NCBI RefSeq assembly: GCF_010811875.1
Contig: NZ_VKHP01000003.1
Location: forward strand, 40,747 to 104,746
Origin: Bradyrhizobium uaiense
GTDB taxonomy: Bacteria > Pseudomonadota > Alphaproteobacteria > Rhizobiales > Xanthobacteraceae
Reading direction: 5' to 3'
DNA: 64,000 nucleotides
A program made the translations under genes and the position numbers. The notes below the pieces were generated by a model. That model was not told the origin of the DNA. It made no database searches and saw nothing but the letters and a program-made list of their open reading frames with translations. Below are positions 24,378 to 32,608 of the stretch, piece by piece. Positions within the stretch are counted from its first letter, which is position 1. Each line of letters starts with the position of its first letter.

Positions 24378-25775
24378 TCAGAGCCCGCGCCGGAACTGCT
24401 GATACGCCTTGCTGGTGCGCAGTGCGTCCGCGCCGCCTGTGATCAGCTGGTCGACCTGCTCCGGCGGCAGCGAAAGCCGCGTCGGGATCGCATTCAGGAT
24501 GCCGGCGCGCTCCGGTCCCAGCCGGTCGAAGCCGAGCCGCTCGACATAGATCGCGACATCGCCGCATTTCCAGCCGGCGCCGACGCCGAGCCGGACGCGA
24601 TCCGCCGCCGACAGGCCGCAGCGCCAGCGCTTCAGCTTGCCCGCCCAATCGTTGGCAAGTGCCGTGAAAGCCGCGTAGCTCGAGCGCACGCTGGCATCGA
24701 TCGCGGTGTCGGCGGCCGCCGACACCAGCTCGACGCCGCTTGGTCCTTCGAGCGTCTGCACGAAGTCGCCGGAGACGCCGCGGCCGGCGTCGACCACCAG
24801 GAACAGGATGCGCTTCAGCTTGGCCGCCTGCCGCTCGTCGAGCGGCTCGTAGGGACGTTGCGCGGCGAGCAAGCCGATGCTGAGCCCCGACAGCCCGTAA
24901 TTGTCGACCAGCCCGCCATCGAGCAGCTTGACGTAGCGCATCGAGCCGTCGCGGTACCGCGCCTGCGCCTCGGCGTAGGAGCGCAGCAGCGGCTGCGCGT
25001 TCGGATCGTTGCGCACCCGATCGTACCAGGGCGGCAGCGGCGCGGCGCATCCGCCGGGATAGGTTTGCAGCACGATCGGGGCAAACGCCAGCGGCACCGC
25101 GGCTGACGCCGCCACCGCTTCGGCGACGCGATAGGAGCGGATGTCGCTGCACAGCGCGTCGAACGACGTCTTGCCGAACACGAACGGTGTGCGGTTGTAA
25201 ATGTCGGAGGCGTTGATCCACACCCGCGGCCGGCGCTCGTCGGGCAATGCCTCGAACCGCGCGCCGTCGAACAGATTTTGATCGAGCCAGTCGGTGAACT
25301 GGCTGTCGTTGACGCCGCCGCCCAGCGCGCGCCCGATATTGCCGAGCGAGATCCGGGTCTTCAGTCCCTCCTCGGCATTGCGCAGCAGGAAGCGTTCGCG
25401 GAAATCGGCGAGCGCCGCGCGCCGCTTCAATCCGAAATAAGCGGCAGTGACCGATCCGCCGGAGACGCCGGAAACGAAGTCGACGCGGTCGAGCAGCGTC
25501 TTGCTGCCGGCGGCGCTGGAGTGCACCCTGTCGAGCTCTTCCAGCACGCCGAACGAAAATGCCGCCGCGCGCGTGCCGCCGCCGGAGAACGAGAGCGCGA
25601 GCAGCAGGTCATCTTCATAAGTCGGATAGTCGCGGGCGCTGTTGTTGTCGGCGAGCGCAGCACCGAGCGGCACATTGCCTGGAAGATTGTAGACGGACGC
25701 GCAGCCGGCAAGGCCCGCCGCAACCGCGGCCGCCAGCAGCGCTGACAGCCATCCCCCTATGCCCGACCCACGCAC
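24378..25775 (-). CDS. Patatin-like phospholipase lipoprotein
   Basis: This is a predicted membrane-anchored lipid acyl hydrolase of 465 residues. The signal peptide ends in a lipobox LAGC with Cys25 as lipidation site. The patatin domain shows the oxyanion-hole motif SGGGTRAAAFSFG (about 63-75), nucleophile Ser105 in GVSGGS and catalytic Asp286 in LDGGLVDNYG, so the Ser-Asp dyad is intact. Anchoring to a membrane on the periplasmic side is expected. It lies between gatA and gatB on the same strand, with no obvious functional link to tRNA amidation. Confidence 0.9.
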   Translation of the reverse strand: MRGSGIGGWLSALLAAAVAAGLAGCASVYNLPGNVPLGAALADNNSARDYPTYEDDLLLALSFSGGGTRAAAFSFGVLEELDRVHSSAAGSKTLLDRVDFVSGVSGGSVTAAYFGLKRRAALADFRERFLLRNAEEGLKTRISLGNIGRALGGGVNDSQFTDWLDQNLFDGARFEALPDERRPRVWINASDIYNRTPFVFGKTSFDALCSDIRSYRVAEAVAASAAVPLAFAPIVLQTYPGGCAAPLPPWYDRVRNDPNAQPLLRSYAEAQARYRDGSMRYVKLLDGGLVDNYGLSGLSIGLLAAQRPYEPLDERQAAKLKRILFLVVDAGRGVSGDFVQTLEGPSGVELVSAAADTAIDASVRSSYAAFTALANDWAGKLKRWRCGLSAADRVRLGVGAGWKCGDVAIYVERLGFDRLGPERAGILNAIPTRLSLPPEQVDQLITGGADALRTSKAYQQFRRGL

Positions 25776-25893
25776 GATTACTCTCTTTGCCGCTGGCCCC
25801 CGCCCGGTTCCATTAGCCTATCACGGCGAATGTGGGCGGCGGCATGGCGGCCGAAACAGGGTTAATACTCACGGTGCCTTGGCACCGGCGTCC

Positions 25894-26184
25894 TCACACT
25901 GACGGGGCCAAAAGCGCGGAGACGATCCGCTCCCACTCGACGTCGAGCGTGTCCTTTGCGACCGGCTGGCCGGCTCGGCGATACCAGTAGCCGGCATTGC
26001 CGAGATCGCCTTCGACGCGATGCAGATAGGCATGCACCCACGCCGAATTGGCGTCGCCTTCGTCCTGCACGATGCGGTGCGCCTGGTCCCAGTCGCCCTT
26101 CCTAGCCCACCACAATGCGGCAAGCGGCGGCGACAGCGCACCGTCGGGTGCTGCGTCAGCGAGACTGGCGCGGAAATCCGCCAT
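25894..26184 (-). CDS. Conserved hypothetical protein, 96 residues
   Basis: The protein is not assigned to a function. The sequence is helical and rich in Trp and aromatic residues, with the segments LWWARKGDWDQAHRIVQDEG and AYLHRVEGDLGNAGYWYRRA. These read like a TPR or Sel1-type helical pair, and similar small proteins occur in many alphaproteobacteria as far as I recall. It starts 3 nt after the gatA stop, so it is almost certainly co-transcribed and probably coupled with gatA. Confidence 0.75.
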   Translation of the reverse strand: MADFRASLADAAPDGALSPPLAALWWARKGDWDQAHRIVQDEGDANSAWVHAYLHRVEGDLGNAGYWYRRAGQPVAKDTLDVEWERIVSALLAPSV

Positions 26185-26187
26185 CGT

Positions 26188-27663
26188 TCACCACCATTTT
26201 GGCGCCGTGAACCGGCCGGCCGCCTGCTCGATCACCTCGCCGAGCGAGAACAGCGTCTCCTCGTCGAACGGACGGCCGATCAGTTGCAAGCCGAGCGGCA
26301 GGCCCTGCGTGTCCTTGCCCGCGGGCACGGCAATGCCCGGCAGGCCCGCCATGTTCACGGTCACCGTGAAGATGTCGTTGAGATACATCTCGACCGGATC
26401 GGCGCCGCCCTTCTCGCCGATGCCGAACGCCGCCGACGGTGTTGCCGGCGTCAGGATCGCGCTTACGCCCTTGGCGAAGCAGTCCTCGAAATCCTTCTTG
26501 ATCAGCGTCCGCACCTTCTGCGCACGCAGATAATAGGCATCGTAGTAGCCGGCCGAGAGCACATAGGTGCCGATCAGTACGCGGCGGCGCACCTCGTCGC
26601 CAAAGCCGTCGGCGCGGGTGTTCTCGTACATCTCGATGACGTTCTTTCCCGGCTCGCGCAGCCCGTAGCGCACGCCGTCGTAACGCGCGAGGTTCGACGA
26701 AGCCTCCGCCGGCGCCACGATGTAATAGGCCGGCAGCGCGTATTTGGTGTGCGGCAGCGACACCTCGACGAGTTCGGCGCCGGCGGCCTTCAGCCATTGC
26801 GCGCCCTCGCTCCAGAGTTTCTCGATCTCGGCCGGCATGCCGTCGAGCCGATACTCCTTCGGGATTCCGATCTTCATGCCCTTCACGGACTTGCCGATCG
26901 CGGCCTCGTAGTCCGGCACTGCGATGTCGACCGACGTGGTGTCCTTGGGATCGTGCCCGGCCATCGAGCGCATCAGGATCGCAGCATCGCGCGTCGTGCG
27001 CGCGATCGGGCCGGCCTGGTCGAGCGAGGATGCGAACGCGACGATGCCCCAGCGCGAGCAGCGGCCGTAGGTCGGCTTGATGCCGACGGTCGCGGTGAAC
27101 GCGGCGGGCTGGCGGATCGAGCCGCCGGTGTCGGTCGCGGTCGCGCCCATGCAGAGAGAAGCCGCCACCGCCGAGGCTGAGCCGCCGGACGAGCCGCCCG
27201 GCACCAGCGTGGTGTTAGAGCCCTCGCGGCGCCACGGGTTGGTGACCGGGCCGAAGCAGGAAGTCTCGTTCGACGAGCCCATCGCGAACTCGTCATTGTT
27301 GAGCTTGCCGAGCAGCACCGCGCCGTCGCGCCAGAGCTGTGAGGTCACCGTCGACTCGTAGGGCGGAATGAAATTGCCGAGGATCTTCGAGCACGCCGTG
27401 GTCCTGATATCGCGGGTCGCGAACAGATCCTTGATGCCGAGCGGAATGCCGGCGAGTGGTCCGCCCTCGCCTTTGGCAATCTTCTCGTCGGCGGCCTTGG
27501 CCATCTCGCGGGCGCGGTCGGGAGTCTCGAGCACATAGGCATTGAGCACGCGCGCAGCTTCGATGGCGGCGAGATGCGCATCGGTCAGTTCGCGGGCGGT
27601 GAAAGATTTGCTCGCCAGGCCCTCACGGGCCTCGGCGATGGTCAGCGATGTCAAATCGGTCAT
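26188..27663 (-). CDS. gatA: Asp-tRNA(Asn)/Glu-tRNA(Gln) amidotransferase subunit A
   Basis: GatA is the glutaminase subunit that supplies ammonia to GatB through an internal channel. The 491-residue amidase-signature protein keeps the Ser-cisSer-Lys triad: Lys in [10 protein letters not shown] and the two serines in [15 protein letters not shown]. The [15 protein letters not shown] segment preceding it is also typical of GatA. Its start overlaps the stop of a 75-residue gene as ATGA, which ties the two together in translation, and a 96-residue gene follows after 3 nt. Confidence 0.97.
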   Translation of the reverse strand: MTDLTSLTIAEAREGLASKSFTARELTDAHLAAIEAARVLNAYVLETPDRAREMAKAADEKIAKGEGGPLAGIPLGIKDLFATRDIRTTACSKILGNFIPPYESTVTSQLWRDGAVLLGKLNNDEFAMGSSNETSCFGPVTNPWRREGSNTTLVPGGSSGGSASAVAASLCMGATATDTGGSIRQPAAFTATVGIKPTYGRCSRWGIVAFASSLDQAGPIARTTRDAAILMRSMAGHDPKDTTSVDIAVPDYEAAIGKSVKGMKIGIPKEYRLDGMPAEIEKLWSEGAQWLKAAGAELVEVSLPHTKYALPAYYIVAPAEASSNLARYDGVRYGLREPGKNVIEMYENTRADGFGDEVRRRVLIGTYVLSAGYYDAYYLRAQKVRTLIKKDFEDCFAKGVSAILTPATPSAAFGIGEKGGADPVEMYLNDIFTVTVNMAGLPGIAVPAGKDTQGLPLGLQLIGRPFDEETLFSLGEVIEQAAGRFTAPKWW

Positions 27664-27887
27664 TTATTGATCGGGCTGCAGAAGAACGGAGACAGGGTCT
27701 TGTCGTTGGCGGGGTCGTCTTGCCGCGCCTTATTCTCTTTGGCGCGGGCGGCGTCGAGCGCCTCGAGATGGTCGAGCACGGCGTCCATCGCCGCGTTGGG
27801 ATCGGCGACCTTCCCCTTGCGCTCCACCGCATCGAGGAAATCCATGTAGGCCTTGTAGGCCTTCTCGTCGTCGCAGAGCAGACACAT
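27660..27887 (-). CDS. Small CxxC protein between gatC and gatA, 75 residues
   Basis: The function is unknown. The protein begins [20 protein letters not shown] and ends FFCSPINK, giving a CxxC at the N-terminus and a third cysteine near the C-terminus. Together they could bind zinc, iron or a thiol partner. The middle is a charged helix ([20 protein letters not shown]). It overlaps gatA by 4 nt (ATGA), so it is made together with the amidotransferase. Whether it acts on GatCAB or is a passenger in the operon cannot be told from sequence. Confidence 0.8.
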   Translation of the reverse strand: MCLLCDDEKAYKAYMDFLDAVERKGKVADPNAAMDAVLDHLEALDAARAKENKARQDDPANDKTLSPFFCSPINK

Positions 27888-27907
27888 TGTAATTATCCGA
27901 TCGCGCT

Positions 27908-28195
27908 TTACTCGACCACCTTCGGCACCAGGAAGAAGTCGTTCACTGTGTCGGGTGCATTGCGGACGATGGCGTCGGCGATTTCGCCGTCATTGACCAC
28001 GTCCGCGCGCTTCTTCATCTCCATCGGCGTCACCGAGGTCATCGGCTCGACACCGTCGATATTCACTTCCGACAGCTGCTCGACAAAGGCCAGCATCGCA
28101 TTCAGCTCCCCCTGGAGATGGGGAACTTCGGCGTCGCTGACCGCGATCCGCGCCAGATGCGCGATGCGGCGGACGGTCGTGGCGTCTACGGACAT
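27908..28195 (-). CDS. gatC: Asp-tRNA(Asn)/Glu-tRNA(Gln) amidotransferase subunit C
   Basis: GatC is the small chaperone-like subunit that wraps around and stabilises GatA and GatB. The 95-residue form begins [20 protein letters not shown] and contains the conserved [22 protein letters not shown], ending in FFLVPKVVE. The frame extends upstream to 28333, but conservation starts at 28195. A GAGG lies about 9 nt upstream. It is the first gene of the gatC, 75-residue, gatA, 96-residue unit. Confidence 0.95.
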   Translation of the reverse strand: MSVDATTVRRIAHLARIAVSDAEVPHLQGELNAMLAFVEQLSEVNIDGVEPMTSVTPMEMKKRADVVNDGEIADAIVRNAPDTVNDFFLVPKVVE

Positions 28196-28430
28196 TATAT
28201 AGGGCCTCGGGTGGTCGGGCTGAAAGGTCAGCCTGCCGTATAGCAGAGGCCGGTTTTGCGCCGCAACCGCAGCGAGCCCGCGGCAGGCCTCAGAGCCCGC
28301 CGGATCGCCAGCAGCCGGCAATTTCCGCCCCAAAATCCTGGGAAGAAACCACTTTGCGGGCCCGGCGCAGTCGTCCTGAAACAGTCGCGGTGCCTACTCC
28401 CCCATAAAGAGAACAATACGGGAGTGCGTT

Positions 28431-28538
28431 ATGTCCACGTTCGAAACCACCCCTAAGCCGGGAGGCTGGGACCCTGCCCTCTGGTCGATCGGGACCGCGA
28501 TCGGCTTTGCCATCCTCTATGTGGCCTGCCTGGCCTGA
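28431..28538 (+). CDS. 35-residue single-span membrane micro-protein
   Basis: The sequence is MSTFETTPKPGGWDPALWSI then GTAIGFAILYVACLA. A polar, Pro/Gly-rich N-terminus is followed by one membrane segment that reaches the very C-terminus, like a tail anchor. GGGAG lies about 7 nt upstream of the ATG, an excellent ribosome binding site. The gene diverges from gatC and converges on the NIPSNAP gene. The function is unknown; small proteins of this layout often modulate membrane enzymes or transporters. Confidence 0.65.
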   Translation: MSTFETTPKPGGWDPALWSIGTAIGFAILYVACLA

Positions 28539-28549
28539 CGTTCGAGCGC

Positions 28550-28864
28550 CTAGGCAGCTTCCGGCAGCAATGGTCGAAAGAACGACCGTTCATAGCGGAC
28601 AAAGCAGCGCGTATCCCTCGCGAAGGCGATCGCCTTTTGAACGTCCGGATCCAGCGCGGAGTCCTTGCGGTACTGCTCGTAGGCCGCAAGGCTCGGAAAG
28701 CTGAACATCGCCAGGGCAACGTCGCTCGCGCCCTCGGACGGCAAGAAATAGCCGTGATGAATGCCGCCAAACCGCGGCATCAATTCCAGCCACATCGCAC
28801 CATAAGCCTCGAAGTCGGCAAACTTGTCCGGACGGACTTCATACCGCAGATAACAGGTGATCAT
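28550..28864 (-). CDS. NIPSNAP-family protein, 104 residues
   Basis: NIPSNAP proteins are small dimeric ferredoxin-fold proteins of uncertain role. The product starts MITCYLRYEVRPDKFADFEA, the usual NIPSNAP opening, and includes GIHHGYFLPSEGASDVALAM and the FPSLAAYEQYR helix. I use the ATG at 28864 rather than a TTG seven codons upstream. GGGAG lies 9 nt upstream. It follows the nitronate-monooxygenase-like genes on the same strand, but about 100 bp away. Confidence 0.85.
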   Translation of the reverse strand: MITCYLRYEVRPDKFADFEAYGAMWLELMPRFGGIHHGYFLPSEGASDVALAMFSFPSLAAYEQYRKDSALDPDVQKAIAFARDTRCFVRYERSFFRPLLPEAA

Positions 28865-28963
28865 GCCGTGGTGCTCCCGCGCCAAATGAACTGCCGCCCT
28901 TCATAGCTCGATTGCGAGGCGGCAGGCTGGGCATACAGCGAAACTGCGCGGATGGAGGCGAAA

Positions 28964-30040
28964 TCAACCCGCCAGCTTGCCCATGCGCGCCAGCGCCGCC
29001 CCGGCCAGCGCTCTTGTCAATTCGGCGGCCGGCATCTCCTTGCCCATCCGCACTGCCTGCCCGGCCCATAGATTGGTGAAATCGACCTTGCCCTGTTTCT
29101 CGGCAGCCGCCTTCAGTGGTCCGAGCGCGGTCGCGGCGTGTGGAAACGCCGGCGCATCCGGCGAGATCGGCCCGACCTCGCGCATCACGCGGTTGGCGAC
29201 GCCGCGCGCCGGGCGTCCGGTCATCACATTGGTGATGACGGTCGATTCGTCGCTCGCTTGCGCCAGCGCGACACGGCCCTGCGGGGTTACCCTGGATTCC
29301 GGGCAGCGCAGATAGGCCGAGCCGATCTGAACGGCCGCGGCGCCGAGCGCGAATGCCGCCGCGATCCCGCGCCCGTCAGCGATACCGCCGGCCGCGACCA
29401 CCGGTGCCTTCACCGCATCGACCACCTGCGGCAACAGCGAGAACGTCCCGGGCTGCTCGGAAATATTCTCGGTCAGGAACATGGCGCGATGGCCGCCGGC
29501 GTCGGCGCCCTGCGCGATGACGACATCGGCGCCGTTCTCTTCCAGCCAGATCGCCTCCTTCACCGTGGTCGCCGACGACATCACGATCGCGCCGGCCGCC
29601 TTCACCCGCTGCAACAGCTTCGGCTCCGGCAGGCCGAAATGGAAGCTGACCACCTCGGGCTTCAGTTCCTCGACCACGGCGCAGAACGCCGCATCGAACG
29701 GCGCACGGTTCGCGGCATTGATCGGCGCATCCGGATCGAGGCCGTGCTCGCGATAGTAAGGCGCCAATCGCTGCCGCCATGTCGCCTCGCGCGCCGGATC
29801 GGCATCGACCGCCTTGTGGCAGAAGAAGTTGAGATTGACCGGCGAGGACACGCGCCGACGGATGATGTTGACCTGCTCGCGCGCCTTCTCGGCCGACAGC
29901 ATCGCACATGGCAGCGAGCCGAGGCCGCCGCCTTGCGCCACCGCAATCACCAGCTCCGCATCCATCACGCCGGCCATCGGCGCCAACACGATCGGAAATT
30001 CGGTCTTGAAGAGATCGATCAATCGACGGTCCGGCCACAT
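28964..30040 (-). CDS. Nitronate monooxygenase / 2-nitropropane dioxygenase-family flavoprotein
   Basis: This FMN-dependent TIM-barrel protein of 358 residues belongs to the family that oxidises alkyl nitronates; some members act on other substrates such as enoyl-ACP. It has the N-terminal FPIVLAPMAGVMDAELVIAV, the FMN phosphate-binding region AAGGIADGRGIAAAFALGA and ADVVIAQGADAGGHR, where the His corresponds to the usual catalytic base. It lies 19 bp downstream of a second, divergent family member on the same strand, so the two are one operon. Confidence 0.87.
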   Translation of the reverse strand: MWPDRRLIDLFKTEFPIVLAPMAGVMDAELVIAVAQGGGLGSLPCAMLSAEKAREQVNIIRRRVSSPVNLNFFCHKAVDADPAREATWRQRLAPYYREHGLDPDAPINAANRAPFDAAFCAVVEELKPEVVSFHFGLPEPKLLQRVKAAGAIVMSSATTVKEAIWLEENGADVVIAQGADAGGHRAMFLTENISEQPGTFSLLPQVVDAVKAPVVAAGGIADGRGIAAAFALGAAAVQIGSAYLRCPESRVTPQGRVALAQASDESTVITNVMTGRPARGVANRVMREVGPISPDAPAFPHAATALGPLKAAAEKQGKVDFTNLWAGQAVRMGKEMPAAELTRALAGAALARMGKLAG

Positions 30041-30059
30041 GGTGTGTCTCGCGCTAGTT

Positions 30060-31040
30060 TCAGGTCAAAGAGGAAAGAGAGTTGCGCCGGCCCTGCAATG
30101 ACTGCTCGGCCTCGGCGACGATGCGGCCGATGATCTCGGCCGCCGGAACGATATCATGGATCAAGCCGACGGACTCGCCGGCAAACACCGCGGCGATATC
30201 GAAATTGCCCTCCGCCCGCGCGGCGGCGTATTCCACCGCGACCTCGTCCGCGCACTGCATCAGCTCGATCTCGCGGCCGCTCCAGCGCCGCAGATGATCA
30301 TTGGAGAGCGAGCGCGCGGTAAACGGCGCTGGCCAGATCAGCTTGCGCGACCAGTCCATCACCACGCCACGCACCGTCTCGCCACTCTTCGCCGCACGGA
30401 TCAACTGCTTCGCCTGCTCGGGCGCGTCAGCCTCGACGCTGGCATAGAACCGCGTTCCCATCAGCACGCCGGATGCGCCAAGCATCATCATCGCCGCAAG
30501 GCCACGCCCGTCCGCGATGCCACCGGCTGCGACGACCGGGACGCGCCCTGCCGCGAAATCGATGATCGCCGGCATGATATCGAGCGTGGTGCGCGAGGCG
30601 CCGTGACCGCCGGCCTCGGTGCCCTGCGCAATCAGGATGTCGGCGCCGCAATCGAGCGCTGTTAGCGCCATCTCCTCGCTCTGCACCTGGCAGATCAGCA
30701 GCACGCCTGCGGCCTTGATCTTTGGCGCGAACGGCACCGGATCGCCGAACGACAGCATCACCGCACGTGGCCGCGCCTCGAGCGCGATATCGATCAGCTC
30801 GGGCTGCCTGGCGAGGCTCCAGGTGATGAAGCCGATGCCGAACGGCTTTACGGACCCCGTCAGCTTTGCGGTTTCGGCCTCGAGCCAGGCCCGGTCCCCG
30901 TAGCCGCCGCCCAAAATGCCGAAGCCGCCCGCGTCACCCACCGCCCTGACCAGCCGACTCCCCGCGATCATCGCCATCGGCGCCGCCAGGATCGGATGCT
31001 TGATGCCCAGACGCGCCGTCAATTCGGTGCTGATCGACAT
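30060..31040 (-). CDS. Second nitronate monooxygenase-family flavoprotein
   Basis: This paralogue of the downstream gene has 326 residues from the ATG at 31040 (GGGAG 7 nt upstream); the same frame runs open far upstream but only as antisense to the LysR gene. Motifs include HPILAAPMAMIAGSRLVRAV, DILIAQGTEAGGHGASR with the expected His, and VVAAGGIADGRGLAAMMMLG. The pair differ enough to suggest distinct substrates. The divergent LysR gene is the likely regulator of both. Confidence 0.88.
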   Translation of the reverse strand: MSISTELTARLGIKHPILAAPMAMIAGSRLVRAVGDAGGFGILGGGYGDRAWLEAETAKLTGSVKPFGIGFITWSLARQPELIDIALEARPRAVMLSFGDPVPFAPKIKAAGVLLICQVQSEEMALTALDCGADILIAQGTEAGGHGASRTTLDIMPAIIDFAAGRVPVVAAGGIADGRGLAAMMMLGASGVLMGTRFYASVEADAPEQAKQLIRAAKSGETVRGVVMDWSRKLIWPAPFTARSLSNDHLRRWSGREIELMQCADEVAVEYAAARAEGNFDIAAVFAGESVGLIHDIVPAAEIIGRIVAEAEQSLQGRRNSLSSLT

Positions 31041-31098
31041 GCGCTCGCTCCCTGTTTTGAATTTGCTGTTCTGGACTCGCAGCCTAAGCGCGCATAAC

Positions 31099-31115
31099 AT
31101 TCTGTGAAAATGAAT
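31099..31115. promoter_or_regulatory. Candidate LysR-type site between the flavoprotein operon and its regulator
   Basis: ATTC, nine bases, GAAT form a dyad that also fits the T-N11-A pattern of LysR operators. It lies centrally in the 117-bp divergent region. Motif reading only. Confidence 0.4.
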
Positions 31116-31157
31116 ACTAGAGAACGCTCCCATCTCTAATTTGAAACGGTGGCCCAG

Positions 31158-32048
31158 ATGGAATTGACCGACCTGCTCACCTTTTCCACGGTCGCCCGCC
31201 TCGGCGGCATCACCAAGGCCGCCGACGAGCTCAATACCGTGCAGTCCAACGTCACCCAGCGCATCAAGGCGCTGGAGGCCGAGATCGGCACTGCGCTCTT
31301 TGAACGTCACAGCCGCGGCATGTCGCTGACCGGCGCCGGCCGCCGGCTGTTGCCGTATGCGCAACGCATGGCGGCGCTGTCGCGCGAAGCCGTGCTCGCC
31401 GCGCGCGACGATGGCGAGCCGAAGGGACCGCTGTCGATCGGCTCGATGGAGACGACCGCTGCGGTGCGGCTGCCGACGCTGCTCGCCGAGTTTCATCGCC
31501 GCTATCCGGCGGTGCGCCTGACCTTGCGCACCGCGCCGACCACCGATCTCGTCGCCGCCGTGCTCGACGGCTCGCTCGATGGCGCATTCGTCGCCGGCCC
31601 GATCGAGCATGCCGAACTGATGGCGACGGCAGCCTTCACCGAGGAACTGGTGCTCGTCACCGCGCAGCACTGGAAATCGCTTGCCGCCTTGCGCGCCGGC
31701 ACGCCGGAGTCGGGCCCGACCGCGCTGGTGTTTCGCACCGGCTGCACCTACCGACAACGCCTGGAACAGGTGTTCACCGAATTCGGCTGGCCGTCGGCCG
31801 CGCGCTTCGAGCTGGGCACGCTCGACGGCATGGTCGGCTGCGTCGCCGCCGATATGGGCGTGACGCTGTTGCCGCGCGCCGTCGTCGCGCGCGACCACGT
31901 CCAGCGCGACATCCATATCCACAAGCTCGATCCACAGCACGCGCGTGTCGAGACGCTGTTCATCCAGCGCCGCACCTCGCACCAGTACAGCGCGTTACGG
32001 GGACTGGCCGCGTGCCTTCCCGGCGACGATCGGGTGATCGCCGCCTGA
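31158..32048 (+). CDS. LysR-family regulator
   Basis: The N-terminal winged helix contains FSTVARLGGITKAADELNTV followed by QSNVTQRIKALE, the LysR DNA-binding signature, and a substrate-binding-type effector domain follows. I start at the ATG at 31158 (MELTDLLTF), where family similarity begins, rather than the GTG three codons upstream. Length is then 296 residues. It is divergent from the two nitronate-monooxygenase-like genes and probably controls them. The co-inducer cannot be predicted. Confidence 0.9.
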   Translation: MELTDLLTFSTVARLGGITKAADELNTVQSNVTQRIKALEAEIGTALFERHSRGMSLTGAGRRLLPYAQRMAALSREAVLAARDDGEPKGPLSIGSMETTAAVRLPTLLAEFHRRYPAVRLTLRTAPTTDLVAAVLDGSLDGAFVAGPIEHAELMATAAFTEELVLVTAQHWKSLAALRAGTPESGPTALVFRTGCTYRQRLEQVFTEFGWPSAARFELGTLDGMVGCVAADMGVTLLPRAVVARDHVQRDIHIHKLDPQHARVETLFIQRRTSHQYSALRGLAACLPGDDRVIAA

Positions 32049-32123
32049 TCGGCATTTTCGCATGGACGCCCGCCCGTCGCCGGGCTTTGCCTCGGCGCGC
32101 GGCTGCGTGCTAAGCGCAAGGCC

Positions 32124-32606
32124 ATGCCCGCCCTCATCCTTCCCCTGATCGAAGCCGCACCGCATTGGCCCGACCGCGGCGCGCTTGTCGGCCTCGACCT
32201 CGGGACCAAGACCATCGGCGTTGCCGTCTCCGATCCGGACCGGCGGCTCGCGACCGGCGTCGAGACCATCCAGCGCAAGCAGTTCAAGCTCGACGCGGCA
32301 CGGCTGCTCACGATCGCGGCCGAGCGCAACGCCGCAGGCTTCGTGCTCGGGCTTCCGATCAACATGGACGGCAGCGAGGGGCCGCGCGCGCAGTCGACCC
32401 GGGCATTCGCCCGCAACTTCGCCGGCCTCACCCCCCTTGCGATCGGGCTGTGGGACGAGCGGCTGTCGACTGCGGCGGTCGAGCGCGAGCTGATCGGGAT
32501 GGACGTCAGCCGCGCCCGCCGCGCCGAGGTGATCGACGAGCACGCCGCGATCTTCATCCTGCAGGGCGCGCTGGACCGGCTGGCGAAGCTGCGCGGGGAG
32601 CGCTGA
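32124..32606 (+). CDS. ruvX: Putative pre-16S rRNA nuclease / Holliday junction resolvase RuvX (YqgF)
   Basis: YqgF/RuvX is an RNase H-fold nuclease, essential in many bacteria, implicated in 16S rRNA 5' maturation and formerly proposed as a junction resolvase. The 160-residue protein has the first acidic motif in LVGLDLGTKTIGVAVSD, the central GFVLGLPINMDGSEGPRAQ, the LWDERLSTAAVE motif and a final acidic IDEHAAIFILQ. All four expected elements are present. It is followed 3 nt later by an AEC transporter gene, suggesting co-transcription. Confidence 0.93.
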   Translation: MPALILPLIEAAPHWPDRGALVGLDLGTKTIGVAVSDPDRRLATGVETIQRKQFKLDAARLLTIAAERNAAGFVLGLPINMDGSEGPRAQSTRAFARNFAGLTPLAIGLWDERLSTAAVERELIGMDVSRARRAEVIDEHAAIFILQGALDRLAKLRGER

Positions 32607-32608
32607 CG

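Noticed and set aside
31041..31982. N-terminal extension of the second nitronate monooxygenase-like frame
   Set aside because: The extension is antisense to the LysR gene; conservation and a good ribosome binding site place the start at 31040.
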